Shown: positions 50,801 to 58,117 of the stretch, piece by piece
Numbering within the stretch: position 1 is the stretch's first letter
Layout of the letters: each line of letters begins with the position of its first letter
The notes under the pieces: model-generated
What the model saw: the letters and a program-made list of their open reading frames with translations, nothing else
Told to the model about the DNA's origin: nothing
Database searches by the model: none
From: Prorocentrum cordatum
Taxonomy: Eukaryota > Sar > Dinophyceae > Prorocentrales > Prorocentraceae
NCBI GenBank assembly: GCA_963575745.1
Contig: CAUYUJ010016061.1
Location: forward strand, 253,858 to 317,857
Length of the DNA stretch: 64,000 nt
Direction: 5' to 3'
Position numbers and translations under genes: made by a program

Positions 50801-52544
50801 GTCACCGGTCTGAGCCAGCAGAGGGGAAGGGGGTTGATGATTAGGCGGGGGCCATGATATTTCCCCAGATCTCATGGCGCTTCTTCTTGTTTCACTTAGT
50901 CCCTGGCCCCCACGCTGGGCCGCGCACATGCCGCCTGTCATGATTTGCACCCCCCCCTCTTGGACACCCCCCTCTTGGCCGCTCCCGAGTGTACTCGGAT
51001 GCCGCCCGCTTCCCCCTCTGGGCCGCCATGTCTGACTTGAACGTTGGATGCCGATGTTGCCCCCTTCCCCTTGCACATGTCATGTTCATCCTCGTCGTCC
51101 TTCTCCCCTAGGCTGATGTCCTGGGCGCCCGTCCGACGCAGGCCACGCTACCGAAGTTCTGGGCACATTCTCACGACACGCATAGAAGCATCAAGTTGCA
51201 TTCGATCGTCATGTCGATTCATCCTCCCCGGGCTGTCAGTAGGATCCGCAAACGCTGAACCCAAAAGTGTTGGGGCGCATGTGTCACGTACGCCAGCTGA
51301 GCCGCCCTCAGTTTGTCTCCGCCGCTTTCCGCTGGCCTCCCGCTGCCTTCCGCCAGGGAAGAGGAGACAACTCCGTCGGTTCGACCCTCGATGGCGAGGC
51401 CCCGTGATGGAACGCGCCAAATGTTGAGGCTGTGCGTGTTGTCCTGTACAGGTCGCCGGCTGGGGCGAGACCCCGTCCGGCCTCAAGTATTGGGTCATCC
51501 GCAACAGCTGGGGCACCTTCTGGGGCGACGCCGGCTGGCTGAAGCTGCTCCGTGGGGCCAACGACAGCTTGGTGGAGGCTCCCGGGGAGGAGGGGGAGTA
51601 AGAGGAGGACGAGCAGCAGGAGGAAGAGGAGGAGCAGGAGGAGGAGCAATGAGAAGCAAAAGAAGGAGAGGCGGATGAGAAGGTGAGGATGAGTAGGACA
51701 GGAAGAAGAAGAGGAAGGGGATAGGGGGCAAAGGTGAGGAGGACGAGGAGGAGGAGTAGGAGGACGATGACGACGATGATAAAGTACAGGAGGAATGGCA
51801 AGTAGAAGAGAGGAGGGGGTGGAGGAAGAGAGGGTAGGAGGAGGAGGAGGAGGAGGAGGAGGAGGAGGAGGCGGAGGAGGAGGGGAGAAGAAGAAGGCGA
51901 AGAGAGGAGGAGGAGGAGGAGGAGGAGGAGGACGAGAATGAGGCGGACGACGACGAGGAGAAGAAGGAGGATAGGCGCGGGGAGGAGAGTGAGGAGGACG
52001 AAGGAGACGAGGAGTGGGAAGTGAAGGATGATGATGATGAGGAGGAGGAGGAGGAGGAATAAGACGAAGACGAAGAAGACGAAGAAAAGGATGACGAGAA
52101 GGAGGAGAAGGACGGAGAGGAGAGAAGAAGGAAGAGGAGAGGGAAGAGGTGGAGTGGCGCAGGGGGAGGGGGAGGGGGAAGGGGAGGGGGGCGGGGATGA
52201 GGAGAAGCAGGAGGAGGGGGTCGAGGTGGAGAGGACAGGGGGAGGCGAAGGAGGAGGAGGAGGAGGGAAGAGGAGAAGGAGTAGGCGCAGCAGCAGGAGG
52301 AAGAAAGAGCAGGAGGGTGAAGGCGTCGTGCGACTGGGCGGTGCCGACGTGGGACGAGCTGGACGACGAGCTCGATGGCAAGGTCCAGTGTGCCCACGAT
52401 TCCCCGCAGCCGACGATCGCGGTGCCGATTTGTGAGATCCTCCCGGCGCGATCCATCGTGCCGCCTTCCACCTCGTTTCCCCTCTTCCTTAATGCCATTT
52501 CCTCAATAATGATACCAGAGAAAAACCAACCATTAAATTTTTAG
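43227..52544 (+). CDS. CTSZ-like: Cathepsin Z/X-like cysteine protease gene (7 exons seen)
   Basis: Seven plus-strand exons assemble in family order into about 315 residues of a papain-clan (C1A) protease closest to cathepsin Z/X, a lysosomal carboxypeptidase. Seen directly: the mature N-terminal AFDWRSVGGQNY; the active-site block YCGSCW with the nucleophile Cys; the cathepsin Z-type HVPV residues just before it, where the family's HIP mini-loop sits; GCNGGDSW; VPDETC; IYARGPIACSF; the catalytic His in DHVMEVAGWG; the catalytic Asn in YWVIRNSWG; and a C-terminal CDWAVP block. Upstream exons for signal peptide and propeptide were not identified. Introns use GT, GC and GA donors with AG acceptors and carry (TCC)n/(GGA)n tracts. 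No frameshift or stop breaks the exons, so the gene may be functional. Only the junction of exons 1 and 2 is unresolved. Confidence 0.85.
43621..43788 (+). mobile_element. Element A, copy 6 (168 bp, GAGCTT direct repeats)
   Basis: Starts TCAGGAGAGG and ends CCCCTTC plus GAGCTT. GAGCTT also precedes it at 43615-43620, so one copy of the hexamer lies on each side. Internal landmarks are GACACAATTAATCGGCCA and GTATTTATTTGTGTGTCCTG. Confidence 0.85.
43783..43962 (+). CDS. Coding-like segment 1 between A elements
   Basis: Sixty open codons of protein-like composition (ELGRLEFSSRQLLDLSSTWG, GTEVGVRGTSFRWLTHAP, NRSLQI) lie between A copies 6 and 7 inside the first mapped cathepsin intron. Joined at the shared AGATC to 44131-44280 the frame continues. 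I recognise no family. It could be a nested gene, a captured gene fragment or coincidence; the two clean joins argue against coincidence. Confidence 0.4.
43963..44130 (+). mobile_element. Element A, copy 7 (168 bp, AGATC direct repeats)
   Basis: A complete copy of the same length as copy 6. AGATC stands at 43958-43962 and again at 44126-44130. Excising 43963-44130 leaves CTCCAGATCGCATGC in one reading frame. Confidence 0.9.
44131..44280 (+). CDS. Coding-like segment 2 between A elements
   Basis: Fifty open codons (ACPRVVGAEQFRRDHLEKPL, NFTIVRGCSAHVASPPLPKR, SAADVLLEHI) follow A copy 7. The last 59 bp (44222-44280) recur at 45592-45650 with about 92 percent identity, on the far side of the next A element. 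Confidence 0.4.
44281..44391 (+). mobile_element. Element A, copy 8, left part
   Basis: ATTCAGGAGGGGAAAAAACA to GACAAAAACCCAGAAAATG, then broken off. The missing right part is at 45524-45591, so this is probably one copy split by tandem repeats. Confidence 0.8.
44505..44788 (+). repeat. Roughly 95-bp tandem repeat, then GTGTCCCGCCG units
   Basis: GTGGCTGAGGCGCGGCCGGACC starts near 44508, 44595 and 44682. After about 2.7 units it collapses to 12-bp GGTGTCCCGCC units. Confidence 0.85.
44789..44861 (+). repeat. (GAT)n, about 24 perfect units
   Basis: Uninterrupted GAT triplets. Confidence 0.98.
44870..45475 (+). repeat. 12-bp tandem array (GAGATCGATAGT)
   Basis: About 50 imperfect units with GACCGAATGT and GATATCGATAGT variants. 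The unit length keeps frames open (IVRSIVRS on plus), which is an artefact. Confidence 0.95.
45524..45591 (+). mobile_element. Element A, copy 8, right part
   Basis: GGAAAATATAAGGGAATATT to GTCCCAGGGCCCCTTCA, the family right third. Confidence 0.8.
45592..45704 (+). CDS. Coding-like segment 3 (59-bp duplicate plus extension)
   Basis: 45592-45650 repeats the end of segment 2 (VASSPLPKRNAANVLPEHI). The same frame runs on as ALAVRPPSDANGVLHLR to TAG at 45702-45704. Segments 1, 2 and the new part of 3 (45651-45701) make one 127-codon frame once the A insertions and one repeat copy are removed. Confidence 0.4.
46518..46630. repeat. (GGA)n tract
   Basis: GGA triplets with GGC and GGGGGA variants. 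Confidence 0.95.
46834..47002. mobile_element. 169-bp near-perfect palindrome (fold-back element)
   Basis: The arms GGGGCGAAGAACGGTATAAC..GGCTGGAAAGT..TACGGTG and CACCGTA..ACTTTCCAGCC..GTTATACCGTTCTCCGCCC are inverted copies meeting near 46917. It lies in the first mapped cathepsin intron, about 140 bp upstream of exon 2. No coding sequence. Confidence 0.85.
47141..47282 (+). CDS. CTSZ-like: Cathepsin Z-like exon 2, catalytic Cys
   Basis: The homologous part starts at the codons for HVPVYCGSCW (47160) and runs through SALNDRIKIMRKAEWPDVRL to QTVM. The nucleophile Cys codon is 47184-47186. The 3' border is a GA donor (ATG|GACTTC, 47283), which joins cleanly to AG|GACTGC of exon 3. The 5' border is uncertain: the only nearby AG is 47139-47140, which adds about seven residues (SGLLAP) relative to relatives. 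Confidence 0.85.
47313..47384 (+). repeat. (TCC)n tract in cathepsin intron 2
   Basis: Near-perfect TCC triplets about 30 bp after the exon 2 donor. Confidence 0.95.
47455..48160 (+). repeat. Tandem repeat of about 67-93 bp in cathepsin intron 2
   Basis: GCATGCGAACCATGCCACTG recurs near 47570, 47659, 47748, 47815, 47898, 47991 and 48081, each followed by CCTTCGGTGGAGCTCCCTAT and GGCCACGAAGCGTGTG. G runs of different lengths join the units. The Cys/Trp-rich frames (CEPCHWGLRWSSLWG) reflect the unit and shift between units. Confidence 0.9.
48161..49000. other. Remainder of cathepsin intron 2, no second gene recognised
   Basis: A short GGA patch at 48175-48235 and GC-rich sequence. Frames are open on both strands without motifs. 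Confidence 0.4.
49003..49140 (+). repeat. Dispersed repeat D, copy 1
   Basis: GGGCCATGATTTTTCCTCAG, GCTGGGCCGCGCACATGC and CCTCTTGGCCGCTCCCGA are shared with copies at 50831 and 58118. Confidence 0.75.
49282..49374 (+). CDS. CTSZ-like: Cathepsin Z-like exon 3
   Basis: AG|GAC start and AAG|GT end. It encodes DCVPGKNLSEPPPGCNGGDS and then WMIHKYLTEHK (31 residues, phase 0 at both ends). GCNGGDSW corresponds to the conserved Cys-x-Gly-Gly block of the C1A family. Confidence 0.85.
49542..49721 (+). CDS. CTSZ-like: Cathepsin Z-like exon 4
   Basis: Starts after AG at 49540-49541 with VPDETCMPYQAKNMACDASN and includes CRNC and KCWPIKHYTGYGV, ending GEKAMMK. The 3' border is a GA donor (AAG|GAGACA). 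The Cys spacing matches cathepsin Z (ETC, EC, C-x2-C). Confidence 0.9.
49722..50030 (+). other. GA-AG intron of 309 bp, fully open in frame
   Basis: The intron between exons 4 and 5 begins GAGACATG and ends GATGCGAAG. Its length is a multiple of three and it has no stop in the exon frame, so retention would add 103 residues rather than truncate the protein. Confidence 0.75.
50031..50177 (+). CDS. CTSZ-like: Cathepsin Z-like exon 5, catalytic His
   Basis: AG|GAG start. It encodes EIYARGPIACSFATDMRFMF through VYVSNKTFTVDDVDHVME (49 residues) and ends before GTTGGT. The catalytic His codon is 50166-50168. VAVQHEGVY replaces the usual short GGIY loop. Confidence 0.9.
50205..50690. repeat. (GGA)n and (TCC)n arms in cathepsin intron 5
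   Basis: A (GGA)n tract at 50205-50298 and a (TCC)n tract at 50480-50690 flank a 180-bp spacer in one intron. Being complementary, they could pair in the transcript. Confidence 0.95.
50831..50990 (+). repeat. Dispersed repeat D, copy 2
   Basis: GGGGGCCATGATATTTCCCCAG, CACGCTGGGCCGCGCACATG and CTCTTGGCCGCTCCCGAG. It lies in cathepsin intron 5. Confidence 0.75.
51452..51577 (+). CDS. CTSZ-like: Cathepsin Z-like exon 6, catalytic Asn
   Basis: AG|GTC start at GTACAG. It encodes VAGWGETPSGLKYWVIRNSW, GTFWGDAGWLKLLRGAN and DSLVE. The catalytic Asn codon is 51503-51505. The frame would stop at TAA 51599-51601, but a GC donor after GTGGAG (51578) joins it in frame to exon 7, which restores the family C-terminus. 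Confidence 0.85.
51600..52310 (+). repeat. Purine-rich (GGA)n block, cathepsin intron 6
   Basis: Imperfect GGA/GAC/AAG triplets fill the intron between exons 6 and 7. Confidence 0.9.
52323..52544 (+). CDS. CTSZ-like: Cathepsin Z-like exon 7, C-terminus
   Basis: AG|GCG start (after GGGTGAAG). It encodes ASCDWAVPTWDELDDELDG followed by an extension to TAG at 52542-52544. The CDWAVP block corresponds to the end of cathepsin Z. The 50 or so residues after it are not typical, and the exon may instead splice at the GT at 52383. Confidence 0.65.
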   Translation, partial: ASCDWAVPTWDELDDELDGKVQCAHDSPQPTIAVPICEILPARSIVPPSTSFPLFLNAISSIMIPEKNQPLNF

Positions 52545-52795
52545 AGCTATAGGGATATGGGGCCATAAGGCTATAAGACTATGGGGCTATAGGGCTACGG
52601 GGCTATAGGGCTTTAAGGCTATAAGGCTATAGCGCTATTAGGGCTATTGGGCCATTAGGCTATAGGGCTAAGAGGCGTTTTAGGCTATAGGGCAAAAGGG
52701 TAAGAGGACTATGGGGCTAAAGGGCCATAGAGCTATACGGCTATAGGGCTATAAGGCTATAGGGCTTTAGGGCTATAGGGCTACCGGGCATCCGG
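52545..52795 (+). repeat. 10-bp tandem array (CTATAGGGCT)
   Basis: About 25 imperfect units of CTATAGGGCTATAAGG type, starting at the stop codon of the cathepsin gene. Confidence 0.95.
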
Positions 52796-52877
52796 CCCCC
52801 GGGCACATGGGCGTGCCGCCGAAATCGGCGCCACATCTAACCTAACCATATAAATCCGCTTGGACCCCTACAGAGGT

Positions 52878-53815
52878 AAGCTCTGATTGGGGAATAACTC
52901 CTCCCTGCTGCACCCTGAGACGCGTCGGCACGGCGGGCCGGGCGTTTCGCTTGAGACTTCCCCACGACGTATGATCCGTGAGCTAAGATCTGCACCAGTT
53001 TCACGGGTGGAGGGCGGGTGGTTTTCAAAATGTGGTTCTCGCCTTGGCGTTGCGCACATTCGTCTTAAGAGTTGGAAAGAGTTTCACGGCTGGTGCAGGT
53101 CGTTTTCAAAATGTTGTTCTCGCTTTAGCGTCGCGCACATGGTGTAAATGTTCGCGAGAGCTTCACGGACGGCTTGAGTCGTTTTCGACATGTTGCTATC
53201 GCCTCAGCGTCGCGCACATACGTTTCAAAAATTCGTTGAAGCTTCATGGATGCAGGGTAGCTCTTGCTCCAAAAGTGACTGTCGCCTTAGCGCCGCGCAC
53301 ATTCGGTGTCACAGTGTGCAAGAGCTGCACGGATGGAGGACGGGTCGTTTTCAAAATGTGGTCCTCGTTTGGGCGCCGCGCACATTCGGTGTAAAAGTCT
53401 GCAGGAGATTCACGGACGGAGGGCGGGCCGTGTTAAAAATGTCGTTCTCGCCTTAGCGTTGCGCACATTCGTTTGAAATGTGCACAACTGGCTAGCGGGT
53501 TCTTATGATTGTCGGGCGTCCCTGGACTAGGGCTCCGGCACTGTTTAGGACTGCCAGGAAGCGCCGAAGTCCAAGGAACGGCGTTCTGGCTCGATTCAGG
53601 CTCGTCATGACGCAACGGCAAAGTTGATTTGTGGCGTTGAAGTCCACGGAGTGGTGTTTTGGCACGTCTGGGGATTTTCAGACGGTTGTCTTCCAACGGG
53701 GCACTTCCAGCAGTACAAACATATTATTGTAGGGGTCGATGTAGAGGGAACTTGGAGGGAGGTTGTATTCGAACATCGTTGATGCATCTTGGATTTACCC
53801 TGGTCCTCTCCTCCT
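52878..53815 (-). mobile_element. Composite element C, copy 3 (reverse)
   Basis: The reverse complement shows the element C order, including six tandem 75- to 85-bp units (here GTTTTCAAAATGTGGTTCTC and CGCCTTAGCGTCGCGCACAT), the CGTTGAAGTCC units and the junction GTTGGAATA-type block. It is the longest tandem series of the family in the window and it closes with a (TCC)n/(ATC)n tract instead of (GGA)n. Confidence 0.85.
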
Positions 53816-53851
53816 CCTCCTCCTCCTCGTCCACCTCCTCCCCAGCATCAG

Positions 53852-53934
<83 letters not shown>

Positions 53935-53935
53935 C
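53808..53935. repeat. (TCC)n then (ATC)n tract
   Basis: A short TCC run followed by about 85 bp of ATC triplets. Confidence 0.95.
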
Positions 53936-54199
53936 CTTTCTCCTTCACATCATCAGCAGCATGAGCATCCTCTTTCCCATTATCCGTCTCCTCTTCCTCC
54001 GTTTCGTTCCCTTCCTTCCCCCCCTCCGGCCCTCCACCGCGTGGCACTGTTTGGCCCAAGCCATGTCGGCTCAGGCAGACGGGACTCGTGGCCCGCTCGC
54101 CCTCTGTACTCGCCCTGCGGCCGGAAGCGGTACTGTTGCAGGTCCCTGCGGCCACGCAGGGTGTCGTTGCTGCTGCCCTGGGGGCAGCCCCGGGGGAGG

Positions 54200-54290
54200 G
54201 GAAGGGGCGGGGGAGGTGGGGGGGGGAGATGGAGGGGGAGGGGGAGGGGAGTGGGGGAGGGGGAGGAGCTACATTGCAAACATGGCTCCA
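54200..54290. repeat. G-rich stretch (GGGGGAGG)n
   Basis: Runs of 3 to 6 G separated by A or T over about 90 bp, with potential to form G-quadruplexes. Confidence 0.8.
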
Positions 54291-54359
54291 CGCTCGACGG
54301 GTAGAAGGGCCTCGCCCTCGGCGACACTCGGAGCGGGCCAGGTGGTACAACCAGGCATG

Positions 54360-54392
<33 letters not shown>

Positions 54393-54399
54393 CTGCTGC

Positions 54400-55217
54400 G
54401 GCAGTGTCAGCAGTGTCGGCAGTGTCGGCAGCCATGCGCACAGCATTCGACGCCAGCTTGGAGGACGTCAAGTTGGGCGAGATGGTGAGGGCCTCGCTGG
54501 AAGAGGACGGCTGCAAGAGGGCGCGCGCCCCAGCATCGAGAGACTCGTCACGGCGGGGTGTTCTAGTCGGAGGCTTGGCCCCGCTGGTGAGGAAACGGCG
54601 CTGCGTGACGTGGGGCATCAGGGCAAGCTGGCGTGCGAAGCGACGTCGCGCCTTTCCTCAAGAGCGGGCGCCAGGTAGGTGCAGCACCAGGGGGGCGCAA
54701 GCAGCGCGGTGGCCTGAAGCACCACAGCAACCCTCACCCGTCCAGCAGGCCAGGCCGAAGGAGGCCTCAGGACCGAGTCGCCCCACAGGCTGAAGTGAGC
54801 CAATGCACAGGTGATGTAGGCGAACGCTGGCAAGTCGTGTACCGTCGCTGGGGCAAGCACATTTGAGTTTGAGAACAAGCAGGTCATGGAGGTCGCACAA
54901 TCAGACAATCGGGGGAAGTTGGACAGGAAATCACCGTGCAGGAGCCGCTCAGGGCCAATGCGCAGACGCTGGAGAAGCGAATGGCCTGCTACGGCTACGG
55001 TCGGGCGCAGCGCAAAGTTTCTAGACGACCTCGCAAAGCTTGTCAACTGGCTCGGCCTCAAGCAGAGCGCGCCAGAGGATAACACGGCGGACACGTAGTG
55101 CTCCCATTTGCATGTCAGGAGGCGCTAGAAATGAAAATGAGGACGCAGAAGCAGCGCCTGAACAGCTACGATGTGGTGACGACGGGCGGCTTCACGACGA
55201 CAGCGGCAGCTGAATGC
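54400..55217 (+). CDS. Possible plus-strand exon fragments, gene unknown
   Basis: Pieces with protein-like composition: 54430-54545 (MRTAFDASLEDVKLGEMVRA), 54930-55098 (ITVQEPLRANAQTLEKRMAC, then in another frame FLDDLAKLVNWLGLKQSAPE) and 55121-55217 after an AG (EALEMKMRTQKQRLNSYDVV). A 158-codon minus frame (54618-55094) overlaps. Frames change without clear splice sites, so this may be a decayed gene. Confidence 0.25.
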
Positions 55218-55450
55218 CGTTGACTCCACATCGGATCCTCTCGAGAAGATGTGAATCCTTGACGTAGTCTTGGCACAGCGCTGCAGAAAAGCAAGAAGCT
55301 CGCCGTGAATGTTCAAGATGTGAGCTCTCGCCTTGGAGTCACCTCCAATTGCACGAATACTCTCGTGCAGTAGCAGGCACAGCGGCAGGCCAATGTGGAC
55401 CCCATTCCCGCGAAGTGGGCCTGCAGTAACTGCTGCCGTGGCGAGCACCC
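55125..55450 (-). CDS. Unknown minus-strand gene, exon 3
   Basis: After a strong minus-strand acceptor (CTGCTTTTGCCGCAG, ending 55451) the frame reads VLATAAVTAGPLRGNGVHIG, LPLCLLLHESIRAIGGDSKA and HILNIHGELLAFLQRCAKTT. It stays open to 55125, but the true 3' end is unclear because a plus-strand frame overlaps below about 55217. It continues exon 2 in phase. No family recognised. Confidence 0.4.
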
Positions 55451-55522
55451 CTGCGGCAAAAGCAGGACCAAACAATGGTCGGTGGGTCTCGAGACGAGGC
55501 CAGGGGGCTCATGTCTCTCAGC
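55451..55522 (-). other. Putative 72-bp GC-AG intron
   Basis: The donor GC follows GCATCAGAGG and the acceptor AG follows CTTTTGCCGC, all on the minus strand. Splicing makes GAG GGG GTG CTC and bypasses the TGA at 55518. Confidence 0.45.
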
Positions 55523-55748
55523 CCTCTGATGCGTTGAGACGCCCTGCCGGCGTCTGGTAGTCTATGTGTTCACGCTTGCCAAAATAGTGAGCCGCAGAAG
55601 ATGCAGCATTCATGTTGTAACCTTCCAGGGACTCAGCACAGTATTCGGTCGCTGTGTTGGGGCGTGCCTGGTCATTGGACTTGGTCGTCTCTGAGAGGCT
55701 GGAGTTCTTGCCCAGAAGCTTGCTCCCGTCAATCATTTCGTCGGGATT
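55523..55748 (-). CDS. Unknown minus-strand gene, exon 2
   Basis: AG|AAT start. It encodes NPDEMIDGSKLLGKNSSLSE, NDQARPNTATEYCAESLEGY and AAHYFGKREHIDYQTPAGRL (75 residues). Composition is ordinary and free of simple repeats. Phase 0 in, phase 1 out. No domain recognised. Confidence 0.5.
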
Positions 55749-55840
55749 CTGGAGGATGGGCGTTGCCCCTCAGGTCGGTGGCGTCGCCCCCAAGGACACA
55801 CACCGCAGACACACACAAACACACACACACATATACACAC
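55749..55840 (-). other. Putative 92-bp GT-AG intron with (TG)n
   Basis: On the minus strand it begins GTGTATATGTGTGTGTGT and ends CCTCCAG. The CA-rich plus-strand tract at 55797-55840 lies inside it. Confidence 0.45.
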
Positions 55841-55919
55841 TCCACTGGCTGGCGTCAGCAAGCTGGGCACGAAGCACTGCACCGACGCGATGTCTAGTCC
55901 GATCAAGAAAATGCGAATC
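55841..55919 (-). CDS. Unknown minus-strand gene, exon 1 (first mapped)
   Basis: After the AG of TTGTGCAG the frame reads IRIFLIGLDIASVQCFVPSL and LTPASG, partly hydrophobic, and ends phase 0 at GT. Upstream is an (ATC)n tract (55960-56100), so any earlier exon must lie beyond it. Confidence 0.4.
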
Positions 55920-55959
55920 CTGCACAATCCATTGTGTAGTCGTCGTCGCGCTCGTCAGC

Positions 55960-56345
55960 ATCACCACCACCGCCACCATCATCATCACCAGCATAACATC
56001 ATAACCTTCCTCATCACCATCGCCATGATCATCAGCAGCATCATCGTCATCGTCAGCCTCAGCATCAACAACAGCATCCTCCGTAGTATCACCACCATCA
56101 CTATCCGCCTCCATCCCTGTCTCCTCCCCCACCTTGTCCGCACCTGTCCTCCTCCTCGTCCTTCTCCTCCTCCTCCTCCTCCTCCTCATCATCATCATCC
56201 TCCTCCTCCTCCCTGTCTTCCTCCTCTTCCTTCTTCCTTCTTCTCCTCCTCCTCCTTCTCCTTGTCTTTCTCCTCCTCCTCCTCCTCCTCCTCCTCCTCC
56301 TCCTCCTCCTCCTCCTCCCCTGCCTTGTCTTCCTCCTCCTACTAA
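55960..56345. repeat. (ATC)n then (TCC)n tract
   Basis: ATC/AGC triplets to about 56110, TCC triplets to 56345. Confidence 0.95.
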
Positions 56346-56454
56346 TTTGAGATCGCGGGCGCCCCCGTTCGAGGTCTTGGGCAGTTACGCGAGCGGCGTC
56401 CACCCCGTCGGGGAGTTCGCGAAGGGCCTGGCTTCCCAAGAGGAGCGGGGCAGG

Positions 56455-56773
56455 GCAGGGAGCAGGGAGCGGGGGCGAGGAGGGGAGGAGGATGAGGAGG
56501 AGGAGGGGAAGCCCCAGTGCAGGTCGAGGAGGAGGAAGAAGTGCAAGAGGAGGCGGGGAGGAGGGGAAGAGAAGGAGAGAGGAGGAGGAGGAGGAGGAGG
56601 AGGAGGAGGAGGAGGAGGAGGGTGGGGAGAGGGAGAGGGAGACGGAAAAAAAACAGGGAACAGGCGAGGGAGAGAGAGAGAGAGAAAGAGAAATAAATAA
56701 AGAAAGAGAGAGAGAGAGAGAGGGAGAGGGAGAGAGAGGGAGAGACAGAGAGAGAACAAGCACGGGAGAGATA

Positions 56774-56804
<31 letters not shown>

Positions 56805-56880
56805 GAGGGAAAGAGAGAGGAAGAGAGAGGGGGGAGAGAGGGCGAGAGAGAGAGAGAGAGAGCGAGACACACACACACAC
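56455..56880. repeat. (GGA)n then (GA)n and (AC)n
   Basis: GGA triplets to 56625, GAGAGA runs at 56660-56865, and ACACAC to 56884. Confidence 0.95.
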
Positions 56881-57254
56881 ACACAGGGGGGGGGGGGCTT
56901 CTCGTCGCCGCCGCAGGGGGGGGGGGCCCTAGCAGTTCTCGTCGGGACGCCCCCCCCCGAGAGAAGTCCCGGGGCCGAGATCCAGGCTCGCCCTGCAGGG
57001 AGGCGGGTCGTGAGGGAAGCGGGTCGCGAGGCTCTCCGCCGTCGTCGGGCCGCCGGGGCCCTCCCGGGGCCCCAGGCACGTCGAGAAGCGACTCGGAGGC
57101 AGGACGGGCTAACTCGGGGAAGGACCCCCGGGGTCCGGGGCCCCTTTCCCGCGGGGCTGCGCTTCCTTCGGGGCTGCGCTTCTCCTCCCTCCCCCCCCCT
57201 CCTCCCTCCTCCGCCCCTCCCTCCCGCGTCATCCCCTCCCCTCCTCCTCCGAGA

Positions 57255-57350
57255 TACCTGGCATCGCTCGGACGTGTGCACTTTTTTTCGGCGAGGACCA
57301 TCGAGGAGCATCCTTGATCATTTGACGAAAAACCGCGCACGAAACCGAAA
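57255..57350 (+). repeat. Dispersed repeat I, copy 2, left part
   Basis: CATCGCTCGGACGTGTGCAC and CATCGAGGAGCATCCTTGAT to GAAACCGAAA, matching 23770-23870, then interrupted. Confidence 0.85.
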
Positions 57351-57872
57351 TTATCCCAGTGCGACCCTACTTAGGAGTTGGAACCCCTAGGAAAGCAGCA
57401 TTAGTCGTAACAGTAACGCTAAGCTAAAGCTAAGCTAAAGCTAAGCTAAAGCTAAGCTAAAGCTAAGCTAAAGCTAAACTAAAGCTGAGCAACAGCCAAG
57501 CTAAAGCTAAGCTAAAGCTAAGATATAGCTAAGCTAAAGCTAAGGTAAGCTGGGGTAAATCTAAGCTAACGCTAAGCTAAAGCTCAGCTAAAGCTCAGCT
57601 AAAGCTAAGCTACAGCTAAGCTCAAGCTAAGCTAAAGCTAAGCTAAAGCTAAGCTAAAAGCTAAGCGAAAAGCTAAGCGAAACGCTAAGCTAAAGCTAAG
57701 CTACAGCTAAGCTAAAACTAAGCTAAAGCTAAGCTAAAGCTAAAGCTAAAGCTCCCAGGGGACTAGGGGGAACCGCTCCCAGGGGACTGGGGGAACCGCC
57801 GGGGCGGTGTGCACTGCCCGGCCCCTTTAAGCTAAGAGAGTAAGAACCCTTCTAGGCAGAGCCTAGGTAGGG
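57351..57872 (+). mobile_element. 522-bp insertion carrying an 11-bp array
   Basis: Absent from repeat I copy 1. Near the left edge is CCCTACTTAGG and at the right edge CCTAGGTAGGG, which are inverted. The core (57410-57755) is AGCTAAGCTAA units of 11 bp with variants. No coding sequence. Confidence 0.75.
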
Positions 57873-57912
57873 AAAAAACACAGGAAATGGACGTCCGAGC
57901 GATGGCCAGGAG
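57873..57912 (+). repeat. Dispersed repeat I, copy 2, right part
   Basis: AAAAAACACAGGAAATGGAC and GTCCGAGCGATGGCCAG resume the alignment to 23871-23910. Confidence 0.85.
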
Positions 57913-58117
57913 AAGTCCGGGGGGCCGATGTCCAAGTCCCCGCTCGCCGCCGAAGTGAGCCGCGGACGGAGAGGCGCCGCGCGCCCCTCCCCGGGGGCGT
58001 GCGCGCGGCGGGCGGGCCGAGGCGGCGCCCCGCCTCCCTCCTTGGGCGGGCCGGCCCCTCCCCGGGGCGGAGCGGACCCCGAGGCGAGCCTGCCGAGCAT
58101 CGGGAGCGGAAAAGAGG

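Noticed and set aside
51578-51601. TAA at 51599 as the end of the cathepsin protein
   Set aside because: Ending there gives EAPGEEGE and loses the family C-terminus, while a GC donor at 51578 joins in frame to an exon coding the expected CDWAVP block. The stop remains possible for an alternative transcript.
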